Below, piece after piece: positions 34,733-42,748 of a stretch of 64,000 nucleotides of DNA (positions are counted from its first letter, which is position 1; every line of letters begins with the position of its first letter). Location of the stretch: positions 62,001 through 126,000 of the forward strand of contig JAFSUG010000030.1 in the NCBI GenBank assembly GCA_017445385.1, given 5' to 3'. The position numbers and the translations under genes are program-made. The notes under the pieces were generated by a model, which was given only the letters and a program-made list of their open reading frames with translations, was not told the DNA's origin and made no database searches. Source of the stretch: Oscillospiraceae bacterium (GTDB lineage: Bacteria > Bacillota > Clostridia > Oscillospirales > Oscillospiraceae).

Positions 34733-37129
34733 ATGAACAAAGAAGCATTACAGGAAATTTACCAGCGCAGCTGCGGAAGACTTTTCGGCTGCACGCTGGA
34801 AGAAGCTACGGAAAAACAGGCGTATAAGGCCGTTTGCACCGCCGTGCGCGAGATGCTTGAGGAGCGCCGCCGCGCTTTCCAGAAGCAGGTGCGCGAAAAA
34901 GAGCGCAAGCAGGTTTACTATATGTCGATGGAGTTTCTCGTTGGCACGTCGCTGCGGAACAACCTCTACAACATGGGCATTCTGGAGCAGACGCAGAAAA
35001 TTATGGAAAAATACGGCTTCAAGCTCTCGCGCCTTTGCGCGCTGGAGCCGGATGCCGGTCTCGGCAACGGCGGTCTCGGCAGGCTTGCATCCTGCTATAT
35101 GGACAGCGCAACGGGGCTGGACATGCCGGTAACCGGCTTCTCCATTCGCTACGAATTCGGCATTTTCCGCCAGAAGATCGTTGACGGCTGGCAGATGGAA
35201 TTTCCCGATAACTGGCTGGATATGGGCGACGTTTGGCTCCACGCGAGAGAAGACGACGCTGTGGAAGTGCGCTTCGGCGGCGAAACGAGAGAATGGATGG
35301 ACGGCGACCGCTTCAAGGTTGCGCACGTCAATTATGAGACGGTGCAGGCTGTGCCGCACGATATGTATATATCCGGCTACGGCGGAAAAGCAGTGAACCG
35401 CCTCGTGCTTTGGAGCGCGAAGCTGCCGCAGAGCTTCGATATGGCGGCGTTCTCGCGCGGCGATTACGTGCGCGCGCTGGAGGAGAACACAATGGCGGAG
35501 ACGATCTCCAAGGTGCTCTATCCGGCGGACGATCACATCTCCGGCAAGCGGCTGCGCCTCAAGCAGCAGTATCTGCTCGTTTCGGCGTCGCTGCAGAGCA
35601 TTCTGCTCAGGCATATGAAGCAGTATAAAACGCTTTCCAATCTGCCGGAGAAGGTTGCGATCCATATCAACGATACACATCCGGCGCTTTGCGTGCCGGA
35701 GCTGATGCGCTTGCTGATCGATGAATACGGCTACGGCTGGGACGAGGCTTGGAATCTGACTTGCCGCACGCTCAGCTATACGAACCACACCGTTATGTCC
35801 GAGGCGCTGGAGCGCTGGAGCGTGGACCTGTTCCGCGAGCAGCTTCCGCGCATCTATACGATCGTGGAGGAGATCAACCGCCGGCTGATCGAGCAGCTTC
35901 ACGGCGTTTACGGCGATGATTGGGGCAAGCTCAACTACATGGCGGTTATCGCAAACAACGAAGTGCGCATGGCAAATCTCTGCCTTGCCGCTTGCCATAA
36001 GGTCAACGGCGTCAGCCAGCTTCATACGCAGATTCTGAAAGACGGCATTTTCCACGATTACGCCGTACTGGATGAAAGCCGCTTCCTGAACGTTACGAAC
36101 GGCATTGCGTACCGCCGCTGGCTCTGCCAGTCCAACCCGGGGCTTACAAGCTATCTCAAAGAGCTGATCGGAAACGGCTTTATCAAAGACGCAAAGCATC
36201 TTGAAAAGCTGCTTGATTTCAAGGGCGATAAGGCTGTGCTTGCGGAGCTTCGCCGCATCAAGCGCGAAAATAAGCTGCGCCTTGCAGCAAAGATCGCAGA
36301 TCAGGGCGGCATTTACGTTGATCCGGACAGCCTGTTTGACGTGCAGATCAAGCGCCTGCACGAGTATAAGCGGCAGCTTCTGAACGTTCTGCACATTCTT
36401 TCGCTGTATTTGCAGCTGAAGGATCATCCGAACGCGCCCTTCACGCCGCGCACGTTTATCTTTGCGGCGAAGGCTTCGGCCGGCTACGTGCGCGCAAAGC
36501 AGATTATCAGCCTGATCGTTGCCGTTTCGAATATGATCAATGCCGATCCCGCCGTGCGCGATAAGCTGAAGGTCGTCTTTATGGAGGACTACAAGGTTTC
36601 GCTTGCGGAAGTGATCATCCCGGCGGCGGATATCTCCGAGCAAATCTCCGTTGCGGGCAAGGAAGCTTCCGGCACCGGCAACATGAAGCTGATGATCAAC
36701 GGCGCGGTTACGATCGGCACGCTCGACGGCGCGAACGTTGAGATCTGCCAGCAAGTGGGCGAGGAGAATATGTTCCTCTTCGGTATGCACGCGGATGAGG
36801 TCGAGGCGCTTTGGAAACGCGGCTATAATCCGCGCGAATTCCTGACCCCGGAATTGGAGCGCGTTTTGCAGATGCTGACCTCCGGCGTGCTCGGCCAGCG
36901 GTTTGACGATATCGTTGCATCGCTGCTGACCGATCGCTTCGGCGTTGCCGACAGCTTTATGACCATTGCGGACTTTACCGATTACGCACGCGCGCAGCGC
37001 GAGGTTTCCGCGGCGTATCTCGATGCGGATCGGTTTACCGATATGTCGCTTGTGAATATCGCAAAGGCCGGCATCTTCTCCGCCGACCGCGCGGTGAAGC
37101 AGTATGCGGACGAGATCTGGAAGCTGTAA
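34733..37129 (+). CDS. glgP: Glycogen phosphorylase
   Basis: 798-residue GT35 enzyme that releases glucose 1-phosphate from glycogen. Visible: YMSMEFLVG near residue 65, LGNGGLGRLASC (about 105-116), HINDTHPAL, and the PLP site EASGTGNMKLMINGAVTIG (Lys near 651). The length is typical of bacterial enzymes without regulatory extensions. ATG 34733 has CCGGAGG. It completes an operon that holds both synthesis and breakdown of glycogen. Confidence 0.96.
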   Translation: MNKEALQEIYQRSCGRLFGCTLEEATEKQAYKAVCTAVREMLEERRRAFQKQVREKERKQVYYMSMEFLVGTSLRNNLYNMGILEQTQKIMEKYGFKLSRLCALEPDAGLGNGGLGRLASCYMDSATGLDMPVTGFSIRYEFGIFRQKIVDGWQMEFPDNWLDMGDVWLHAREDDAVEVRFGGETREWMDGDRFKVAHVNYETVQAVPHDMYISGYGGKAVNRLVLWSAKLPQSFDMAAFSRGDYVRALEENTMAETISKVLYPADDHISGKRLRLKQQYLLVSASLQSILLRHMKQYKTLSNLPEKVAIHINDTHPALCVPELMRLLIDEYGYGWDEAWNLTCRTLSYTNHTVMSEALERWSVDLFREQLPRIYTIVEEINRRLIEQLHGVYGDDWGKLNYMAVIANNEVRMANLCLAACHKVNGVSQLHTQILKDGIFHDYAVLDESRFLNVTNGIAYRRWLCQSNPGLTSYLKELIGNGFIKDAKHLEKLLDFKGDKAVLAELRRIKRENKLRLAAKIADQGGIYVDPDSLFDVQIKRLHEYKRQLLNVLHILSLYLQLKDHPNAPFTPRTFIFAAKASAGYVRAKQIISLIVAVSNMINADPAVRDKLKVVFMEDYKVSLAEVIIPAADISEQISVAGKEASGTGNMKLMINGAVTIGTLDGANVEICQQVGEENMFLFGMHADEVEALWKRGYNPREFLTPELERVLQMLTSGVLGQRFDDIVASLLTDRFGVADSFMTIADFTDYARAQREVSAAYLDADRFTDMSLVNIAKAGIFSADRAVKQYADEIWKL

Positions 37130-37131
37130 GT

Positions 37132-38904
37132 ATGCGGATCCTGTTTGACTGCTGCGACAAGTTCTACAAAAAACCCTCCGGCACGATCGTGCCGGGGGAG
37201 TTTTGCGTATTACAGATGCGGATTCCCGCGCAGATTCAGACGGTTTCAGCCGAGCTGATCCTCCATTGCGACCGCACGGGCGAAGATCGCGCCGTGCCGT
37301 TTGCGCTGCACGCGCGTGAGGACGATTATGAGCTTTGGCGCTGCGAGTTTTCCATCGATGCGCCGGATCTTTATTTCTACTGGTTTGTAATTATGACGAA
37401 AAACGAGCGCTTCCGCCTGTTTCGCTACGGGGCGCACGATACGAACATCGAGGACGGCGAAAAATGGCAGCTTTCCTGCGTTTCGGACCGGTATGCAGCG
37501 CCCGATTGGGCGAGAGGCGCGGTTTTGTATCAGATTTTGCCCGACCGCTTCTGCCGCGCAGGGCAGTGCGACTGCAAGGATAAATTGCAGCCGTATACGG
37601 TGCATGAACGCGAGGACGAGCCTGTTTGCTGGCAGCCGGATGAGAGCGGAAAGGTTTTGAATAACGATTTTTACGGCGGAAATTTTGCCGGTATTACGGA
37701 GAAACTGCCGTATCTTGCATCGCTCGGCGTGGGCGTAGTGTATCTCAATCCGATTTTTATGGCGTATTCCAGCCATCGGTATGATACGTGCGATTATAAG
37801 CGCGTTGATCCGATGCTCGGCACGGACGCGGATTTTCAGCGCCTTTGCGAACGCGCCCATGAACTTGGCATTCGCGTTGTGCTTGACGGCGTTTTCTCCC
37901 ATACGGGGAGCAACAGCGTTTATTTTGACCGCTTCGGTATTTTCGGCAACGGCGCGTATTCCAATCCCGATTCGCCGTATCGGAGCTGGTATGAATTTCA
38001 GCAGTATCCCGACCGCTACACCTGTTGGTGGGACTTTGAAACGCTGCCGTGCGTTCGGGAACTGGAAGAAAGTTATGTAAACTACATAATCGAGGACGAA
38101 GACAGCGTCGTTGCAAAATGGATCGGGCTGGGCGCGGACGGCTTCCGGCTGGACGTTGCCGATGAGCTGCCGGATGCGTTTATTGCGCGTCTGCGGCGCA
38201 GACTGCGCGAGTTGAAGCCCGATTCGCTGCTGCTCGGCGAGGTTTGGGAGGACGCATCGAACAAGATCGCCTACAGCGTTCGCCGCAGATATTTTGTGGA
38301 CGGCGAACTGGATGGCGTTATGAACTACCCCTGGCGCGCGGCGATTATCCGCTTTTGCCGCGGCGAAGATGACGGCACGGAGCTGCAAAAAGCAATCGAA
38401 ACGCTTGCGGAGCATTATCCGAAACAGGTTTTGGACTGCGTGATGAATCTCATTTCCAGCCACGACGTTTCGCGCGCGATCACCGAGCTTGCGGCGCCGT
38501 TTTCCGGCACGCGCGAGCAGATGGCGGCGCACCGCTTATCGCCGGAGCAGCGCAGCGAGGGCATTTGCCGGCTGAAGCTGGCTGCTGCGCTGCAATATGC
38601 GCTGCCCGGTATGCCGGCAATCTATTATGGCGATGAAGCCGGCATGGAGGGCTGCAAAGATCCCTTCAATCGCGCGTTTTATCCATGGGGGAGAGAAGAT
38701 CGATCGCTTGTGGATTATTATAAGCTGCTCGGCAAGCTGCGCAAGGAAAGCAAAGCGCTCCGCCTCGGCGATATTTCCGTTTTGCGTGCAGGCGGCGGCA
38801 GCATCACGATCCTGCGCCGCTATGGCGAAGAGACGGCGGAGATCACAGTGAGCGCGCGCGAGCGCGTTTGGACGATCAACGGAGAACAGCATGAAATTGG
38901 GTAA
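37132..38904 (+). CDS. GH13 alpha-glucan hydrolase (neopullulanase/cyclomaltodextrinase-like)
   Basis: 590 residues. An N-terminal beta domain (about 1-120) precedes the barrel, as in GH13_20 enzymes. Barrel motifs: VYLNPIF, GVFSHTG, GFRLDVADE (nucleophile Asp about 340), LLGEVWEDASN (Glu about 370), SSHDVSR (Asp about 444), with PAIYYGDEAGMEG in the last strand. No signal peptide, so cytosolic, which fits debranching or trimming of glycogen or imported maltodextrin. It starts two bases after glgP and its last 14 bases overlap dusB. Confidence 0.88.
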   Translation: MRILFDCCDKFYKKPSGTIVPGEFCVLQMRIPAQIQTVSAELILHCDRTGEDRAVPFALHAREDDYELWRCEFSIDAPDLYFYWFVIMTKNERFRLFRYGAHDTNIEDGEKWQLSCVSDRYAAPDWARGAVLYQILPDRFCRAGQCDCKDKLQPYTVHEREDEPVCWQPDESGKVLNNDFYGGNFAGITEKLPYLASLGVGVVYLNPIFMAYSSHRYDTCDYKRVDPMLGTDADFQRLCERAHELGIRVVLDGVFSHTGSNSVYFDRFGIFGNGAYSNPDSPYRSWYEFQQYPDRYTCWWDFETLPCVRELEESYVNYIIEDEDSVVAKWIGLGADGFRLDVADELPDAFIARLRRRLRELKPDSLLLGEVWEDASNKIAYSVRRRYFVDGELDGVMNYPWRAAIIRFCRGEDDGTELQKAIETLAEHYPKQVLDCVMNLISSHDVSRAITELAAPFSGTREQMAAHRLSPEQRSEGICRLKLAAALQYALPGMPAIYYGDEAGMEGCKDPFNRAFYPWGREDRSLVDYYKLLGKLRKESKALRLGDISVLRAGGGSITILRRYGEETAEITVSARERVWTINGEQHEIG

Positions 38905-39856
38905 TTTGGAGATTGGCGGCAAGGTGATCCTCGCGCCGATGGCAGGCGTTACGGACTTTGCGTTTCGGACGGTTTGCAGCGCGCACGGCGCAGACGTGAC
39001 CGTGACGGAAATGGTATCGGCAAAGGCGCTGACCTACGGCGATAAGAAGAGCCTGAGCCTTCTCCGCAGAACAGAGCAGGGGATCTGCGCCGCGCAAATT
39101 TTCGGCAGCGAGCCGGAGATTATGGCGCAGGGCGCAAAGCTCGCCGCCGAACATTCCGGCTGCGATTTCCTCGATATCAACATGGGCTGCCCCGTCCCGA
39201 AGATCGCGGGAAACGGCGAGGGAAGCGCGCTCATGCGCGATATTCCGCTTGCGAAAGAGATTGTTTCCGCGGTGAAAGCGGCGGTTTCGATCCCGGTTAC
39301 GGTAAAATGCCGCAGCGGATGGGACAAGGGCAGCATCAATGCGCCGGAATTCGCAAAGGCGATGGAAGAAGCCGGCGCGGACGGCATTGCTGTTCACGGC
39401 AGGACGAAGACGATGCAGTATTCCGGCATTGCGGACTGGGACGTGATCCACGCGGTGAAGCAGGCGGTTTCGATTCCCGTTGCCGCAAACGGCGATGTGT
39501 TTAACCCGGAAGCGGCGGTGCGCTGCATGGCACGGACAGGCGCGGATGCGGTGATGATCGGCCGCGCGATTTTCGGCGATCCGTTTTTGCCGGAGCGCAT
39601 TGCATGCGCATTAGATAGCAAAGAGATTCCGCCGATTCCGCCGCTTTGCGTGCGCGTGGATACGGCGGTGGAGCAGTTTGAGCTTGCGCGTGAGGACAAG
39701 GGCGAGCATATCGCGTGCTTAGAGGCGCGAAAGCATTTCGCATGGTATCTGCGCGGCGTTTCGCACAGCAATTACTATAAAGAGCAGATCTCGAAGATTC
39801 AGACGATGGCGGATATTTACGCGATTGCGAAAGGCATCAAGCGCGATCTGCAGTGA
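38891..39856 (+). CDS. dusB: tRNA-dihydrouridine synthase
   Basis: 321 residues. FMN TIM barrel: ILAPMAGVTDFAFRTVC (9-32), TEMVSAKAL, DINMGCPVPKIAGNGEGSAL with the catalytic Cys near residue 100, VKCRSGWDKG, VHGRTKTMQYSG, and GADAVMIGRAIFGDPFL phosphate site. It reduces uridines in the tRNA D-loop. The ATG at 38891 lies inside the end of the GH13 gene. DusB-type by motif set; DusA/C are found in proteobacteria. Confidence 0.92.
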   Translation: MKLGNLEIGGKVILAPMAGVTDFAFRTVCSAHGADVTVTEMVSAKALTYGDKKSLSLLRRTEQGICAAQIFGSEPEIMAQGAKLAAEHSGCDFLDINMGCPVPKIAGNGEGSALMRDIPLAKEIVSAVKAAVSIPVTVKCRSGWDKGSINAPEFAKAMEEAGADGIAVHGRTKTMQYSGIADWDVIHAVKQAVSIPVAANGDVFNPEAAVRCMARTGADAVMIGRAIFGDPFLPERIACALDSKEIPPIPPLCVRVDTAVEQFELAREDKGEHIACLEARKHFAWYLRGVSHSNYYKEQISKIQTMADIYAIAKGIKRDLQ

Positions 39857-39866
39857 GGATAAAACA

Positions 39867-41240
39867 ATGAAGAAAATTTCGGTCAGATTGATTGCGGCGC
39901 TGCTTGCCGCACTGCTGCTTTGCCTTGCGGCGCTTGCGGACACGGGCAGCTTTGTGGCTAACGCAGTTCCGCAGCCGCAGGTTGGAAGCGTTGGCGGCGA
40001 ATGGGCGGTGATCGGTCTTGCGCAGAGCGGCGCAGCCGTGCCGGATGGGTATTTCAGCGCGTATCACGAAACGGCGGATGCATACGTGAAAGCGCACGGC
40101 GCGATCCTTGACAGCCGCAAGTATACGGAAAACTCACGCGTGATCCTTGCGCTGACGCTGACAGGGAAAGACGCCCGAAGCGTTAGCGGCTTTGATCTGA
40201 CCGCGGCGCTTTCCGATTTCAAGGCGACAACGAAGCAGGGGCTCAACGGCGCGATTTGGGCGCTGATCGCGCTGGACAGCGGCGCGTATCCCTGCGCGAT
40301 CCGCCAAAGCTACGTGGATGAAATTTTGCGCCGGCAGCTGCCGGACGGCGGCTGGAATCTTTCCAAGACGCAGACGGTTTCGGATATAGATATTACGGCG
40401 ATGGCGCTGCAGGCGCTTGCACTTTACCGCAAACAGGCGGCAGTTGCAGCTGCGATTGAGAAGGGCGTATCGCTTTTGCAGGCGCAGAGCGTGTTTACGT
40501 CGTCAGAGAGCGCGGCGCAAACCGTGGTTGCGCTTTGTACGCTTGGGATCGATCCCGAGCGGCAAATGCAGGCGCTGGAGGGCTTTGCGCTTCCCGACGG
40601 CAGCTACCGCCATACGATGGACGGCGACCGCAACCAAATGGCGACGGAGCAGGCGTTTTTGGCGCTGACCGCAGCGGCGCGTCTGCGCGGCGGAAAAGGC
40701 GCGCTGTATCTTCCCGATGCGCCGTTTCGGGATCTGCTGTTCCACGGCGACAGAATTGCGGTGGAAGCGCTTGCGGAAAAAGGCGTTCTCAATGGACGCG
40801 GCGATGGGATTTTCGATCCGAACAGCACGATGACGCGCGCGGAATTCGCGGCGGTCATGACGCGCGGACTGGAATTGCAGCAGAAGATAACCGATGCGTT
40901 TTCCGACGTTGCGGAGGGCGCATGGTATGCGCCGTTTGTCGGCGCGGCATATGAGAGCGGCATCATTACAGGGCGCGGAGCAGGCGTGTTTGATCCGATG
41001 GGAACGATTACGCGGCAGGAAGCTGCGCTGATGGTATCGCGCGCGCTTTCGATGCGCGGCAAGGCATCCATCGGCGGAGCGATTCCGGCGGCGGATGCGG
41101 ATCAGGTTGCGCCGTGGGCTAAGGACGGCGTTGCCGCCTGCTATGCGGCAGGTATTTTAGACAAGAAAACAATGGCGCCAAATCGCGCGATCCTGCGCTG
41201 CGAGGTGGCGAGAATGGTATTTAGGCTTTTGGAGAACTGA
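39867..41240 (+). CDS. Surface protein: alpha/alpha-barrel (prenyltransferase/cobalamin-binding fold) plus three SLH domains
   Basis: 457 residues. Signal peptide (RLIAALLAALLLCLAALA). Residues about 30-280 form prenyltransferase/squalene-cyclase-like helical repeats (LNGAIWALIALDSG, DEILRRQLPDGGWNLSK, DIDITAMALQALALY, SAAQTVVALCTLGID, PDGSYRHTM), the same alpha6/alpha6 barrel as the N-terminal half of animal intrinsic factor and transcobalamin. Residues about 285-457 are three SLH domains (LNGRGDGIFDPNSTMTRAEF, ITGRGAGVFDPMGTITRQEA, and a third), anchoring it to the cell wall. Next to a DUF4430 gene and ECF transporter genes. Likely a ligand-binding surface protein for corrinoid uptake (inferred). 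Confidence 0.75.
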   Translation: MKKISVRLIAALLAALLLCLAALADTGSFVANAVPQPQVGSVGGEWAVIGLAQSGAAVPDGYFSAYHETADAYVKAHGAILDSRKYTENSRVILALTLTGKDARSVSGFDLTAALSDFKATTKQGLNGAIWALIALDSGAYPCAIRQSYVDEILRRQLPDGGWNLSKTQTVSDIDITAMALQALALYRKQAAVAAAIEKGVSLLQAQSVFTSSESAAQTVVALCTLGIDPERQMQALEGFALPDGSYRHTMDGDRNQMATEQAFLALTAAARLRGGKGALYLPDAPFRDLLFHGDRIAVEALAEKGVLNGRGDGIFDPNSTMTRAEFAAVMTRGLELQQKITDAFSDVAEGAWYAPFVGAAYESGIITGRGAGVFDPMGTITRQEAALMVSRALSMRGKASIGGAIPAADADQVAPWAKDGVAACYAAGILDKKTMAPNRAILRCEVARMVFRLLEN

Positions 41241-41241
41241 T

Positions 41242-41904
41242 ATGTGGTGGAAGCGAAACAAATGGAAAGTGCTGATCCCGCTGCTGATCGCGGCGGCGCT
41301 TTGCGCTGCTTTTTTCCTTGGCGGAAAGCAGCCGGAACAGCCGGCGCAGGCGCAGCCGGAACAGGCGGAGCAGACGCCGGAAGCGATTGTGCCGGAGCCG
41401 ATTGCGGAGCCGGAGCCTACGGCAGAGCAGCCGGAGCCGGTCACAGAGCCGGAGCCTGCAAAAGCACCCGAACCGCAGCCGGAAGCAAAGCCGAGCTGCA
41501 CGATCTCCATCCGCTGCGACACGCTGCTGCAAAATCCGGAGCTGCTTGACCCGGAGAAAGCAGCGTTTGTGCCCGATAGCGGCGTTTTGCTTCCCGAAAC
41601 GAAGGTAGAGCTGCAGGCGGACGATACTGTGTTTACGGTGCTAAAGCGTGTTTGCATGGAAAACGCGATCCATATGGAGTTTTCCGAAACGCCGATGTAT
41701 GAAAGCGCGTATATTGAGGGGATCGGCAATCTCTACGAGTTCGATGCCGGGGAGCTTTCCGGCTGGATGTATAAGGTCAACGGCGTGTTTCCGAATTTCG
41801 GATGCAGCAAATATACGCTCTCAGACGGCGACGTGATCGTTTGGGTTTATACGTGCGATCTCGGCGCAGACGTTGGCGGAGGAGGCTGGCAGAATGGCGC
41901 GTGA
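41242..41904 (+). CDS. Membrane-anchored DUF4430 protein (transcobalamin C-domain-like)
   Basis: 220 residues. One membrane helix (about 9-27), a Pro/Glu/Gln/Ala-rich stalk (about 29-90), then DUF4430 (about 92-210): TISIRCDTLL, TVFTVLKRVC, YIEGIGNLYEFDAGELSGWM, YKVNGVFPNFGCSKYTLSDG, DVIVWVYTCDLG. This beta domain is the one found at the C-terminus of intrinsic factor and transcobalamin. It starts one base after the SLH gene, so the two halves of a transcobalamin-like receptor are encoded side by side. Its last 11 bases overlap the EcfT gene. Confidence 0.78.
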   Translation: MWWKRNKWKVLIPLLIAAALCAAFFLGGKQPEQPAQAQPEQAEQTPEAIVPEPIAEPEPTAEQPEPVTEPEPAKAPEPQPEAKPSCTISIRCDTLLQNPELLDPEKAAFVPDSGVLLPETKVELQADDTVFTVLKRVCMENAIHMEFSETPMYESAYIEGIGNLYEFDAGELSGWMYKVNGVFPNFGCSKYTLSDGDVIVWVYTCDLGADVGGGGWQNGA

Positions 41905-42748
41905 TGCGTTTTCCGCGCGGCATCCGGGCGTAAACTTTCTGTTTTTTGCGCTTGTGCTTGTGATGACCGCGTTTTGGATGCACCCCGTTTCGCTTGCGAT
42001 CTCGCTTGCAACGGGGCTTGCTTACTGCGCGCGGTTAGAGGGCGCGAAGGTTTGGCAGACGCTCCGCTTTGCGCTGCCCGTTGCGCTGCTGGCGGCGGTG
42101 ATCAATCCGCTGTTTAACCATGCGGGCGCAACGATCCTTTGGTACTTTCCATCCGGCAATCCGCTGACGATGGAAAGCATCCTTTATGGCGTTGCGGCAG
42201 CCACGCTGCTTGCGGCAATGATCCTTTGGCTGCGCTGCTGCACGCTCGTTTTATCATCCGATAAGTTTTTATGGCTCTTCGGGCGCGCCGCGCCTGCGCT
42301 GAGCCTGCTGCTCAGCATGACGCTGCGCTTTGTTCCGGCGTTTCGCCGCCGCTATCGCCTCGTTTCGCAGGCGCGGCGGAAGCTCCGAAAAAATCGGCTG
42401 CTTCGCGCCGCCGATACGCTTTCCATTGCGGTAACTTGGAGCTTGGAAGCCGCTATCGAAACGGCGGACAGCATGAAGTGCCGTGGGTATGGACTGCCCG
42501 GCAGAACGTCGTTTTCTATCTATCGCTTGGAAACGGTTGACCGCGTGCTGCTTGGCTTTTTCGCGCTTTGCGGCGGAGGGCTGATTGCAGGCTGGATTGC
42601 CGGCGCGTTTGCGTGGACATGGTATCCGCTCGCGCATGGAGCGGTTTTCGCAGGATTTCAGGCAGCGTTTTTGCTCCTCTGCCTGACGCCGGTGATTCTT
42701 GATGCTTGGGAGGTGCGGCAGTGGCGCTTATCGAGATCCGAAATTTAA
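41894..42748 (+). CDS. ECF transporter T component
   Basis: 284 residues with about five to six membrane helices. The conserved cytoplasmic coupling region is present: LRFVPAFRRRYRLVSQARR, then SLEAAIETADSMKCRGYGLPGR with the Arg-Gly (usually Ala-Arg-Gly) motifs that dock into the ATPases. Start ATG 41894 with GGAGGAGG; an in-frame TTG at 41873 overlaps the same site. Overlaps DUF4430 by 11 bases and the ATPase-S gene by 28, so this is a tightly coupled, dedicated (group I) ECF system. Confidence 0.85.
   Translation: MARDAFSARHPGVNFLFFALVLVMTAFWMHPVSLAISLATGLAYCARLEGAKVWQTLRFALPVALLAAVINPLFNHAGATILWYFPSGNPLTMESILYGVAAATLLAAMILWLRCCTLVLSSDKFLWLFGRAAPALSLLLSMTLRFVPAFRRRYRLVSQARRKLRKNRLLRAADTLSIAVTWSLEAAIETADSMKCRGYGLPGRTSFSIYRLETVDRVLLGFFALCGGGLIAGWIAGAFAWTWYPLAHGAVFAGFQAAFLLLCLTPVILDAWEVRQWRLSRSEI

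Noticed and set aside
39857..39866. Cobalamin riboswitch controlling the transcobalamin-like genes
   Set aside because: Only ten bases separate dusB from the first gene of the module, so there is no room for one; regulation must lie further upstream or be absent.
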